This document shows positions 16,188 to 24,511 of a DNA stretch of 64,000 nt, in pieces. The number at the start of each line of letters is the position of its first letter. The first letter of the stretch is position 1. The stretch covers positions 51,062 to 115,061 of the forward strand of contig JBBECD010000117.1 of NCBI GenBank assembly GCA_040881995.1, given 5' to 3'. The DNA comes from JAQCEJ01 sp040881995. GTDB taxonomy: Bacteria; Planctomycetota; Planctomycetia; Planctomycetales; Planctomycetaceae. Under the pieces are notes generated by a model that was given only the letters and a program-made list of their open reading frames with translations, did no database searches and had not been told where the DNA came from. The translations under genes were made by a program, and so were the position numbers.

Positions 16188-17387
16188 ATGACTCCCGACA
16201 ATTGTCCCGCCGCGTCGCCGAAGGGAATCGGTTTCTTCGAGCGTTATCTGACGGTCTGGGTGGCGCTGTGCATCGTCGCGGGGATCGTCCTCGGCAAAGT
16301 CGCTCCTGATCTGGCCAAGTCGCTCGATGCGATGGCCATTTTCGTCGACGGGGCTCCGGTCGTCTCGATTCCCATCGCGCTCTGCCTGTTCTTCATGATG
16401 TATCCCATCATGGTGAAAATCGATTTCGCCGAAGTGCTGCAAGCGGGGAAGTCGGCCAAACCGGTCGGACTGACATTGTTCGTCAACTGGGCGATCAAAC
16501 CCTTCACCATGTATGTCATCGCGGCGTTTTTTCTCGGCGAGGTATTCATTGGCGCGATCGGTCCCGAGGCGGTGGATTATGTGAAACTTCCGCTGGGCGT
16601 CGATCTCGCCGAAGGAGCAACGTACGGCGCGGGGCGCGTGGTCGTTGTCGAGGGCGCGAAACTTCTGGAAGTGCCGCTATGGCGGAGTTATCTCGCCGGC
16701 TGCATCCTGTTGGGCGTCGCCCCCTGTACGGCGATGGTGCTGGTCTGGAGTTATCTAGCCCGCGGCAATGTGGGGCACACACTTGTTATGGTCGCCATCA
16801 ATTCGCTGACAATGCTGGTGCTATACGGAGTGATCGGCGGCTTTCTGCTTGGCGTCGGCAAACTCCCCGTGCCGTGGCAGGCACTGCTGCTCTCGATCGG
16901 TGTCTATGTCGCCTTGCCGCTGGTCGCCGGCTATTTTTCGCGCAAGTGGATTCTGGCGGCGAAAGGTGAAGTCTGGTTTCGTGAGAAGTTTCTTCATCTG
17001 CTGACGCCCATCACAATCGGTGCGTTGCTCGTCACCTTGATCCTTTTATTCTCGTTTAAGGGAGAAGTGATCCTTGCTAACCCGCTGATCATCCTCTGGA
17101 TTGCAATCCCGCTGTTCGTGCAGACGGTGTTGATATTCGCCATTGGCTATGGGCTTGCAAAGGTCTTGAAATTATCCTACGAGAACGCGGCCCCCTCGGC
17201 GATGATCGGGGCCTCGAATCATTTCGAGGTCGCCATCGCCACCGCCGTCATGCTGTTCGGTCTCTCATCGGGAGCCGCACTCGCCACCGTCGTCGGCGTG
17301 TTAATCGAGGTACCGCTGATGCTAGCGCTGGTGAAATTCTGCGAGCGGACCAAAGGCTGGTTCGTTCCGTCACAAGACGTTGTGTGA
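16188..17387 (+). CDS. acr3: arsenite efflux transporter, Acr3 family
   Basis: A 399-residue membrane protein with about ten hydrophobic helices. FERYLTVWVALCIVAGIVLG opens TM1, and GVAPCTAMVLVW carries the family's conserved Cys (about residue 180) needed for arsenite transport; NHFEVAIATAVMLFGL near the end is also typical. It exports As(OH)3 with the proton gradient. In many databases this gene is called arsB, but the sequence is Acr3 (bile acid/arsenite transporter superfamily), not ArsB proper. The frame also allows a TTG start at 16179; I took the ATG. Confidence 0.92.
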   Translation: MTPDNCPAASPKGIGFFERYLTVWVALCIVAGIVLGKVAPDLAKSLDAMAIFVDGAPVVSIPIALCLFFMMYPIMVKIDFAEVLQAGKSAKPVGLTLFVNWAIKPFTMYVIAAFFLGEVFIGAIGPEAVDYVKLPLGVDLAEGATYGAGRVVVVEGAKLLEVPLWRSYLAGCILLGVAPCTAMVLVWSYLARGNVGHTLVMVAINSLTMLVLYGVIGGFLLGVGKLPVPWQALLLSIGVYVALPLVAGYFSRKWILAAKGEVWFREKFLHLLTPITIGALLVTLILLFSFKGEVILANPLIILWIAIPLFVQTVLIFAIGYGLAKVLKLSYENAAPSAMIGASNHFEVAIATAVMLFGLSSGAALATVVGVLIEVPLMLALVKFCERTKGWFVPSQDVV

Positions 17388-17454
17388 TATTTAATGTTTA
17401 CGTCAAGACACAGAACCCCTTGCCGCAATTCAATCGGGACTGAAGGAGCTTCAT

Positions 17455-18303
17455 ATGTTCTCGACGATTGTCCTCGGAACCAGTCTGAGCGAAAACTCGA
17501 CCCGCACCTTGTGCTGCCTGCGAGGGTTGCAAGCGGCAGGCACGCAGAAAGTCTTGTTGATTCATGCTATGAATATTCGAGATGTGGGAACGTTATACCG
17601 CCAGCTTCGCGCGCTCGCCTTACCGACGCTCGAACGCCAAAAGCAGATGCTGCAAGAGATGGGGTTCGAGGTCGAAACGGACATCCGTCTGGGGTTGCCT
17701 TATTATGAAATTCAACAGGTCGCCAAGGATAGAGACGCATCCCTGATCGCCGTGCATCTGACGACAGAATCCCTGTTAGAGGCGGCATTCGTCGGTGGCG
17801 TGGCGTATGAAATCATCCAGCGTGCGGATCGCCCCGTGCTCGCTATGAAAGCCGCATTTACAGAGGAAGGGTGTGAACCCCTTTGTGAAAACGTATTGCA
17901 CCACGTGCTTTTTCCGACCGACTTTTCGGCCAATGCCGAGCGAGCGCTCGATTACTTGCTGGAACTCGTGGCTGCCGCAAAGCCGGCTGTCACCGTTATC
18001 CACGTGCAAGAGGGTATGAGTAGTGACAAACAGGTGCAAAATACCAACCATAATCGGCTAGACGACATCGCAGCAAGGCTCTCCGCAGTGGGGGCACAGT
18101 CGGTCGACGTCGAGCTCTATTCCGGTTCGCCGACTGCCCAATTGCTGGCGAAGTCTCATCAGCAATTGCACTCGCTGATCGTCATGGGAAGTCAGGGGGC
18201 CGGTTTCATCAAAGAGGTGTTCCTCGGCAGCGTCAGCCACAATCTTGTCCGTCTTGCCCGACAGCCAGTCCTGTTGATTCCTGCCGCTCGCGATATACTG
18301 TGA
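17455..18303 (+). CDS. universal stress protein, two tandem Usp domains
   Basis: A 282-residue soluble protein with two Usp folds. The first (residues 1-140) is FSTIVLGTSLSENSTRTL; the second begins at HHVLFPTDFSANAERALDYL and ends with the ATP-binding signature GSQGAGFIKEVFLGSVSHNLV (G2xG9xGS-like), then RQPVLLIP. The first domain has HLTTESLLEAAFVGGVAYEI in that place, so it probably does not bind ATP. Usp proteins often travel with export or redox gene clusters; the precise contribution to arsenic tolerance is not known. GAAGGAG precedes the ATG. Confidence 0.88.
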   Translation: MFSTIVLGTSLSENSTRTLCCLRGLQAAGTQKVLLIHAMNIRDVGTLYRQLRALALPTLERQKQMLQEMGFEVETDIRLGLPYYEIQQVAKDRDASLIAVHLTTESLLEAAFVGGVAYEIIQRADRPVLAMKAAFTEEGCEPLCENVLHHVLFPTDFSANAERALDYLLELVAAAKPAVTVIHVQEGMSSDKQVQNTNHNRLDDIAARLSAVGAQSVDVELYSGSPTAQLLAKSHQQLHSLIVMGSQGAGFIKEVFLGSVSHNLVRLARQPVLLIPAARDIL

Positions 18304-18370
18304 CCGATATCCTCGAATGCCGAAAATCGAGGCGGACCTGTCTGCCTGATTCATTGTGGAGAATGTAGTT

Positions 18371-19690
18371 ATGAAGCGTGAATTAGGCATCGCCACGGCT
18401 CTTGTCGGTGTGTTTTTGTTCGCGTATTTCGTGCCGATCTCCGACGAGCGAGTGTCGAACGCGTTACTCGAAGCCTTTCGCATGCTCCAGTGGTACGCCC
18501 GCAATCACACGCTCGCGTGCGTGGTGCCGGCCATGTTCATCGCTGGGGGGATCGGCGCCTTCCTGTCAAAAGAGACGGTACTGAGGCATCTCGGTGCCCA
18601 GGCCAATCGGTTCGAGGCCTACGGTGTTGCTTCGGTATCCGGAACCGTGCTGGCAGTTTGTTCGTGCAGCGTGCTCCCGATGTTCGCGGGAATCTACCGA
18701 GTCGGCGCGGGACTCGGGCCAGCCTCGGCCTTCCTGTATTCGGGACCGGCGATCAACGTGATGGCGATCTTCCTTACGGGGAGGGTGCTCGGTTATGACT
18801 TGGGAGCGTCCCGGTTCTTTGGTTCGATCGTCCTCGCCGTCATTATCGGACTGATGATGGAGTTTTTCTTCCGCCGAGAGGAAAGGAGACGCAACGAAAG
18901 TTTCATCGACATGCCGGAGCCTCCTCCCGCGAAGCGCAGCTTGCTGCAGACGGTTCTTTTTTTCTTGGCGATGATCGCCGTTCTTGTTTTCAGTGACTGG
19001 TCGAGTCCGAGTCAGACGATGATCGAACGCACCGATGGAAGCCGGATGAAGGTTTCTGTCCTCCTCGAGACTACTTCGATCTATCGCGTGCAGGTCGTAG
19101 AAGCCGTCGGCAACTTATCCAAGGGAACGAAACAGGACATTCCCAAGTCGGAGATCCGCGTGAAGGAGGACACGACGCCCGCCGGCTATGAACGGTCGGC
19201 GTGGATCTATCGGAATCGCTGGTATTTTGCCGGTGTATGCCTGGCAGCCGTCCTCGCGATGACCTTTGGTTGGTTCGACGGGGGCGAACGTCTGGAATGG
19301 ATGAACCAGACCTGGACCTTCGCCAAGCAGATCGTGCCGCTTCTCTTTGGCGGCGTCTTTGTGACAGGTTTCGTGGCGGCCCTAATCCCTGAGGAAGCCG
19401 TTGGCAGGTTGGTTGGCGGCAACAGTCTTTCGGCGAATCTTGTCGCCTCAGTCATTGGTGCATTGTGGTACTTCGCAACCCTCACGGAAATCCCGATTCT
19501 GGACTCTTTGCTGGGGCTGGGAATGGGGCGTGGACCGGCATTAACGCTGTTGTTGGCCGGTCCAGCACTGTCGCTGCCAAGCATTGCGGTGATCTATAGC
19601 GTATTTGGATGGAAGAAAACGGCTACGTTTGTCGGCCTCGTGATCGTCATGAGCACTTTAGTCGGTTGGGCCTTTGGAGCCTTCGTTTAG
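18371..19690 (+). CDS. permease of the DUF318/UPF0718 (YraQ, ArsP-like) family
   Basis: A 439-residue membrane protein with about eight to ten helices. VLAVCSCSVLPMFAGIYRVG (Cys97, Cys99) is the family's conserved motif, and a second half repeats the pattern from IVPLLFGGVFVTGFVAALIP. Members include ArsP, which exports trivalent methylated or aromatic arsenicals; with arsM in the same run, methylarsenite export is a reasonable inference. Residues about 210-280 form a hydrophilic, charged segment between two helices that is longer than usual. GGAG eight bases upstream supports the ATG at 18371 over the upstream GTG at 18356. Confidence 0.82.
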   Translation: MKRELGIATALVGVFLFAYFVPISDERVSNALLEAFRMLQWYARNHTLACVVPAMFIAGGIGAFLSKETVLRHLGAQANRFEAYGVASVSGTVLAVCSCSVLPMFAGIYRVGAGLGPASAFLYSGPAINVMAIFLTGRVLGYDLGASRFFGSIVLAVIIGLMMEFFFRREERRRNESFIDMPEPPPAKRSLLQTVLFFLAMIAVLVFSDWSSPSQTMIERTDGSRMKVSVLLETTSIYRVQVVEAVGNLSKGTKQDIPKSEIRVKEDTTPAGYERSAWIYRNRWYFAGVCLAAVLAMTFGWFDGGERLEWMNQTWTFAKQIVPLLFGGVFVTGFVAALIPEEAVGRLVGGNSLSANLVASVIGALWYFATLTEIPILDSLLGLGMGRGPALTLLLAGPALSLPSIAVIYSVFGWKKTATFVGLVIVMSTLVGWAFGAFV

Positions 19691-19730
19691 AACGACCTAC
19701 GGAAAATGTCTCGATGCAAGGAGTCAAGTC

Positions 19731-19967
19731 ATGAAGAAAATTCAGATTCTTGGAACGGGTTGCCCGAAATGCGTGGCGCTAACGGCCAACGCGGAAGCAG
19801 CGGCGAAGCAAGTGGGCGTCGCGTACAGCATTGAAAAAGTCACGGACGTCAACGAGATCGTGAAAGCGGGCGTCATGCTGACCCCGGCTCTATCAATCGA
19901 CGGGAAGGTGGTCTCGATGGGAAAGATCCTCTCGCCCGATGATATCGCCAAACATCTGGGGTCTTGA
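19731..19967 (+). CDS. thioredoxin-like small redox-active disulfide protein
   Basis: A 78-residue thioredoxin-fold protein with the active site GTGCPKC near residues 8-14 and the cis-proline loop VMLTPALSIDGKVV. This is the minimal 'redox-active disulfide protein 2' type often paired with a DUF318 permease, as here (41 bases downstream). It may keep permease or arsenic thiols reduced. AAGGAG six bases before the ATG sets the start. Confidence 0.9.
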   Translation: MKKIQILGTGCPKCVALTANAEAAAKQVGVAYSIEKVTDVNEIVKAGVMLTPALSIDGKVVSMGKILSPDDIAKHLGS

Positions 19968-20008
19968 GTTGTACTCTCACGGTGACTAATTAAGAGTTCG
20001 TGCCTGTT

Positions 20009-20770
20009 ATGAAACGGATATCCTTGAATTTGATCGTCGACCTGGCCGCGGCAATATTGTTGCTGGGCATGATCGCGACGGGGTATATCCTCCGTTTTCC
20101 ACTACCGCCGGGAACGAACAAGTCGCACAGTCTGTGGGGTGTGACGCGACACGGTTGGGGAAGCCTACACTTCTGGATCAGTGCGGCTCTGCTAGGTGTC
20201 TTACTTGTCCATGTGATTCTACACTGGCACTGGCTCGTCTCAGTCGTCTCTAAGCGGTTTGGCCAGTCGATCTCGGAAAAACGCTCCCTCCACATTGGCC
20301 TCATAATTGGCGCTATGCTGACGGGCGTGTCGGTGCTGTTTGTCTGGATCAGCTATCGCAACGTTGAGCCGATTAACGATGCAGAGTTTGTCGGCCACTC
20401 CCAGACAGCGGCGAGCGGGGAAGTAAACCAGTTGACGACGAGAGCCAACGGCAATAAGGCGTTTTCTTCGAGGCTCTCTTTCTCGAAGGACGTCTCGACA
20501 ATTTTTGAACGGTCCTGCCTCGGTTGCCATGGGCCGAAACGAGCTACGGGAAACTTCCGTGTCGATCGCAAGCAGGATTTCTTTGCTAAAGCCAACGGAG
20601 GTCCGCTGATTGTTCCTGGCAAGAGTTCGGAAAGCCCGCTGATTGCGATTGTCTCCGGTCGGCGCACTGATATACCTCGACCGGATCGTCACAGACTACC
20701 AGAAGCCGATGTCACCTTGCTCCGGACATGGATCGATGCGGGTGCCGAGTGGCCGGCAGAGGAGCATTGA
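20009..20770 (+). CDS. membrane cytochrome b (DUF4405-like) fused to a cytochrome c domain
   Basis: A 253-residue protein. Three helices occupy residues about 6-29, 54-80 and 93-116; His54, His68, His72 and His74 in and around the second are candidate heme-b ligands. After a linker, a periplasmic planctomycete-type cytochrome c domain follows with the heme attachment site CLGCH at residues 170-174 and the family's PGKSSESPLIAIV and LLRTWIDAGAEWP. So electrons could cross from the membrane to a periplasmic heme. Its role within an arsenic cluster is not established. GTG at 20000 is an alternative start. Confidence 0.75.
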   Translation: MKRISLNLIVDLAAAILLLGMIATGYILRFPLPPGTNKSHSLWGVTRHGWGSLHFWISAALLGVLLVHVILHWHWLVSVVSKRFGQSISEKRSLHIGLIIGAMLTGVSVLFVWISYRNVEPINDAEFVGHSQTAASGEVNQLTTRANGNKAFSSRLSFSKDVSTIFERSCLGCHGPKRATGNFRVDRKQDFFAKANGGPLIVPGKSSESPLIAIVSGRRTDIPRPDRHRLPEADVTLLRTWIDAGAEWPAEEH

Positions 20771-20774
20771 TCAC

Positions 20775-21200
20775 ATGACTCAACCGAAAATGACATTCGA
20801 TGTCACGTCCCAACGCGTCGACGCTCACGGCAGTGTTTCGCGATGCAAGCAGGCGGAAATACCCATCGACACGGATTTGGCAGGGAACCCCGGCGCGTTC
20901 AACCCAGCCGAACTGCTGCTGGCAGCCCTGTCGGCCTGCATCATTAAAGGGATTGAACGCGTGATGCCCATCCTGAATTTTGCGCTGCGAGGCGTCGAAG
21001 TTCATATTCACGGCGTGCGACAGGATGTACCGCCGATGATGGAATTGATCGAGTACGAGATCGTCGTCGATTCCGACGAAACCGATCAACGGTTGGAACT
21101 TTTGCACGAAAACGTCAAAAAGTACGGCACAGTTTTTAATACCGTGGCCCCCGGAACAGTTTTGCGCGGCATCCTGCGGCGTAAAATGGCAGAGAATTAA
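20775..21200 (+). CDS. OsmC-like protein
   Basis: A 141-residue OsmC/Ohr-fold protein. NPAELLLAALSACIIKGIERV contains the family's conserved Cys at the start of the central helix, and the remainder has the alpha/beta shape of thiol peroxidase-like OsmC proteins. The second catalytic Cys of Ohr is not obvious, so peroxidase activity is uncertain. The gene starts four bases after the cytochrome stop, with GAGGAG inside the preceding gene as ribosome site, so the two are tightly coupled. Confidence 0.85.
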   Translation: MTQPKMTFDVTSQRVDAHGSVSRCKQAEIPIDTDLAGNPGAFNPAELLLAALSACIIKGIERVMPILNFALRGVEVHIHGVRQDVPPMMELIEYEIVVDSDETDQRLELLHENVKKYGTVFNTVAPGTVLRGILRRKMAEN

Positions 21201-21212
21201 GGGATGTAAAAT

Positions 21213-21650
21213 ATGCGGACAACCAAACCAAAGGTGCTCTTCCTCTGCACCGGGAATTCCTGCCGCAGTCAGATGGCGGAAGGCTGGGCGCACCATCTGT
21301 TGGGCGACCAGATCGAACCGTACTCCGCCGGCATCGAAGCGCACGGGATGAATCCCCACGCCGTCCGCGTGATGCACGAAGCGGGGGTTGATATCACCGG
21401 CCAGTCGTCGAAACTGGTCGGCACGCTCGACGACGTGCCGTTTGATGCGGTGATTACCGTCTGCGGACACGCCGATGAAAATTGTCCCCTGTTTTTGCGG
21501 AGAGCCCGCGTGATTCACGTCGGCTTCGACGATCCTCCGAAACTCGCCCAGTCGGCGGCTACGGAAGAAGAGGGGCTCGGTCATTACCGCCGGGTGCGCG
21601 ATGAAATCCGCGATTTCGTCGCGAATCGGCTGCTGCCGCTGCTGTCGTAA
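21213..21650 (+). CDS. arsC: arsenate reductase, low-molecular-weight phosphatase type
   Basis: A 145-residue cytosolic enzyme that reduces arsenate to arsenite. The P-loop CTGNSCRSQ is at residues 12-20; the relay cysteines are Cys84 and Cys91 in VCGHADENCP. This three-Cys layout (Cys12, Cys84, Cys91) is the thioredoxin-coupled type known from Staphylococcus aureus pI258 and Bacillus. It closes the arsenic run, twelve bases after the OsmC-like gene, and converges on the next gene, which ends four bases away. Confidence 0.95.
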   Translation: MRTTKPKVLFLCTGNSCRSQMAEGWAHHLLGDQIEPYSAGIEAHGMNPHAVRVMHEAGVDITGQSSKLVGTLDDVPFDAVITVCGHADENCPLFLRRARVIHVGFDDPPKLAQSAATEEEGLGHYRRVRDEIRDFVANRLLPLLS

Positions 21651-21654
21651 CATC

Positions 21655-23754
21655 TCACCGCGTTCCTGCCGGTTTCAACTGGGCGTCGATGAATTGATAC
21701 GCTTTCTCCCGCGCATCGTCGGGAAAGGCGTGTTCGATGTCCGGGTAATATTCGCCGATTCGAGCTTCCGCTTCCATCAACGCAAAAATCGGCTTCGCGG
21801 CGGCCATCGTCTCACGAACGCCCTCGACATCGAAGTCGGAATCTTGTGTCGCGGCACTAGAGAAAAACGCTCGCGGCGCGATCGCCGCGATCAACTCGGG
21901 GAAGTCGAACGGCACTTTATTGACGTCGTTTTCGAATTTCGAGGCGATGAGGGGCATGTAACGCGGGCCGGTCCAGCTCGGTATGTCGTCCTTGCCGAAT
22001 CGGCAGAACCCGCAACTCGACACGACGACCTGCAACCGCTCGTCGAAGAGCGACGTGAAAATCGCGTTGTGTCCGCCGAGCGAATGGCCGATCACGCCGA
22101 TGCGTCTGGCGTCGACTTCGGATCGCCCTTCCAGCAAATCGACGGCTCGCAGGTTGTCCCAGATGGCTTTCATCGTGCCGCTGACGTAAGGTGATTTCTC
22201 GCCGAATTCGTAGTCGTGCTCGCCGAACGAGGGGTAATCGGGGGCGAGCGTCACATAACCTCGCCTGGCCAGTTCGAGGGCGTAGTGCAAACGCTTATCA
22301 CCCGCGAGGCCCGCGGGTTCGTCCTTGCCGCCGCCGAATGTCTGCTGGAGACACAACACCGCTGGCGTGCCGTGCGGCACCGTTTTTTCTGGAATGAACA
22401 GATACGCCGGCACGCGATCGAACGGGTCGGACTGATAACTAAGCTTGATCCGCGTCAGGCCGTCGACCTGCACGGTTTCTTCGACGCGAATATCCAAGGG
22501 CACGCGAAACTCCGGCCCCGGCAGCGGACCGGCGGCTTGCTCGAAATTGCTGCGGATGTGCCCGACCCGTTTCCGCCAATCCTCCGGCGTGGAAATCTTT
22601 TGTGACGTCCCATTCTCGATTATGACCTCGTCGAGCTTCACATGATCGCTATACGACGCGGCCGGCGGTTTTGGTTCGAACCGGCCGACCGGATAGCCGT
22701 GGCGATACGAAATCACAAATTCGCCGTCGGAGGTACGGTATCGCACGTCGTCTTTTCGTTCGAAATCCGTCGGCGTCTCGCGGTGCAAGAACTCGTCGCT
22801 GTTCGGGCGCAGATATTTCTCCGCCACGCGAAACACGATCTGTGTCCGATTGCCGAGCGAATGCCCCGTCGATGTGAAAACGCTGCCGTCGAGGTCGCTC
22901 TTGCTGATGAAGTGCGGCACAACGTCGATGCCGTGTCCCCGCATGAATTTCACCATCTCCTCGGCATCGGCGAAGGGGCACGTCGTATCATCGACGCCGT
23001 GCACGACCACGATTTTGGAGGACGTTCCCAGTCGTTTCATCGTCCATAAATGCTCAGGGCAGCCGATAAAGCGAAGTTCCTGATGACCGGGCGCGAGATA
23101 ATACGGATGCTCCGGATCGCGAGTCCAGCGGGCATCCAAATCGCTGCCGCCGGCGAGATTGAACGCGATGTCGTCCGAGAGTTTTTTCATGCCGCACATG
23201 TCGATGACGCATGTGAACGTCCGCGGGGCGAGCTTGTTGACCATCTGCGTCACGTTCCCGCCGCCGGAACCGCCGGTCGAATAGATGCGGCCGTCGTCAA
23301 ATTCATAACCCCCTGCCGTTAAACGGTCTCGCACCCACCATAGTGCCCGCAGGGCATCGAGCCCTTGTAGATAGCCGAAGTCGTACGGTTCGGGGCCGTC
23401 GATCGAATCGGCCTTGCCGCTTTGCAGATAATTGACGCAGAGCGTCACGACGTTCAGCCGATCGGCGAGCACCTGCGGCGACGCGGTCCCCGCGCAATCG
23501 GTCCCCCCCCAGTTGTGCAGCGAGAGCATCAGCCCGGTTTCGGCGGTTACGGCATCACGTCGACCGTTGGGATAATGCACCAGCACGCGGACAGTCCGCT
23601 CGCCGAGACGCAACGGCCACTCCTGAGCCGGGATTTCGACGGCGGTGTTTTCGTCGGGCAAAGCCGGCCAATCGGCACCGATCGCCGGTTGCGAGATCAG
23701 TCCGAAAATCAGGGTGATGCCAAGCACACAAACGGAAAAGAGCACACGCGGCAT
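21655..23754 (-). CDS. secreted double alpha/beta-hydrolase (esterase-esterase fusion)
   Basis: A 699-residue protein with a signal peptide (RVLFSVCVLGITLIFGLI). The N-terminal half is a PHB-depolymerase/esterase-like hydrolase with nucleophile elbow GGSGGG, acid loop HGVDDTTCPF and STGHSLGN. The C-terminal half is a dienelactone-hydrolase/acetyl-xylan-esterase-like domain with GHSLGGHN, SSAATQDSDFDV and EHAFPDDA as nucleophile, acid and His regions. Both catalytic sets look intact. Likely a periplasmic or outer polysaccharide esterase. GTGAGGG before the ATG at 23754 decides the start over a GTG at 23769. Confidence 0.8.
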   Translation of the reverse strand: MPRVLFSVCVLGITLIFGLISQPAIGADWPALPDENTAVEIPAQEWPLRLGERTVRVLVHYPNGRRDAVTAETGLMLSLHNWGGTDCAGTASPQVLADRLNVVTLCVNYLQSGKADSIDGPEPYDFGYLQGLDALRALWWVRDRLTAGGYEFDDGRIYSTGGSGGGNVTQMVNKLAPRTFTCVIDMCGMKKLSDDIAFNLAGGSDLDARWTRDPEHPYYLAPGHQELRFIGCPEHLWTMKRLGTSSKIVVVHGVDDTTCPFADAEEMVKFMRGHGIDVVPHFISKSDLDGSVFTSTGHSLGNRTQIVFRVAEKYLRPNSDEFLHRETPTDFERKDDVRYRTSDGEFVISYRHGYPVGRFEPKPPAASYSDHVKLDEVIIENGTSQKISTPEDWRKRVGHIRSNFEQAAGPLPGPEFRVPLDIRVEETVQVDGLTRIKLSYQSDPFDRVPAYLFIPEKTVPHGTPAVLCLQQTFGGGKDEPAGLAGDKRLHYALELARRGYVTLAPDYPSFGEHDYEFGEKSPYVSGTMKAIWDNLRAVDLLEGRSEVDARRIGVIGHSLGGHNAIFTSLFDERLQVVVSSCGFCRFGKDDIPSWTGPRYMPLIASKFENDVNKVPFDFPELIAAIAPRAFFSSAATQDSDFDVEGVRETMAAAKPIFALMEAEARIGEYYPDIEHAFPDDAREKAYQFIDAQLKPAGTR

Positions 23755-23884
23755 GTTATCAGCCCTCACAAGAAACCGTTTTGGAGATGGACGGTGAATG
23801 CTTCTTGTGTATCACGGCGGACATCAATTCGCAACGGTTGCCACTGCGCCCCTGTCGGCAGGCGGAAGCCTGTTCCATCGCGGT

Positions 23885-24319
23885 TCACTCCGCCGGCCAC
23901 TTGCCGCGCGACGTCTTGCGCTGCGAGCGCTGTTTCTTCTCGGCGAGACGGCGTTCTTGCGAACCCTTTGTCGGGCGGGTCGGTTTGCGGCGTTTGGGAA
24001 GATGCAGCACCGCCGTGACCAGCGACTGCAGTTTCTCGAGGCAGTCCTGCTTGTTGCGCAACTGGTCGCGGTATTTTTGGCTGCTGATAACCAGTTCACC
24101 GTCGTTGTTGATCCGCGAGGCATACTTCGTTTGAAATCGTTCGCGAACGTCATCCGGCAGGTTCGGCGTCTGGGCGACATTCCAGCTCAGCCGGACTTTC
24201 GAGTTCACCTTGTTGACGTTCTGTCCCCCCGGACCGCTGGCGCGCACGTACTCCCACGAAAATTCCCCCTGAGGAATCGCAATGTTGCGGTTGATTTTTA
24301 ACGCCTCACCGGCATTCAT
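23885..24319 (-). CDS. arfB: peptidyl-tRNA hydrolase rescuing stalled ribosomes, release-factor-like
   Basis: A 144-residue protein with the class I release-factor catalytic motif GGQ (residues 31-33) in RASGPGGQNVNKVNSKVRL, and a very basic C-terminal tail (KRRKPTRPTKGSQERRLAEKK) that in ArfB/YaeJ enters the empty mRNA channel. It releases peptides from ribosomes stalled on broken mRNA. GTG at 24334 is possible, but GGAG nine bases before the ATG at 24319 fits better. Confidence 0.92.
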   Translation of the reverse strand: MNAGEALKINRNIAIPQGEFSWEYVRASGPGGQNVNKVNSKVRLSWNVAQTPNLPDDVRERFQTKYASRINNDGELVISSQKYRDQLRNKQDCLEKLQSLVTAVLHLPKRRKPTRPTKGSQERRLAEKKQRSQRKTSRGKWPAE

Positions 24320-24335
24320 CGACTTCGGCTCCACA

Positions 24336-24376
24336 TGAAGCGCTCCGCTACGGAAACCTTCGCGTCGCGGCTAACC
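24336..24376. repeat. 'GCGCTCCGC...CGCGTCGCGGCTAA' dispersed element
   Basis: GCGCTCCGCTACGG followed by CGCGTCGCGGCTAACC. Relatives occur at 33018-33057, 35404-35441, 42620-42650, 52115-52138 and 53385-53411, on both strands. A short intergenic motif, not coding. Confidence 0.55.
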
Positions 24377-24511
24377 GGACTTTTGTATTCGTCCGGCCCT
24401 GGACCCTCGACCCTCGACTCTGGACTCTCTCCCATGATACACTGTCCGCTTCATAGATTCTTGCGAATCCTGTCGGTTTTCCTTCTTGTCAATGTCGTGC
24501 GGAGCTTTCGT

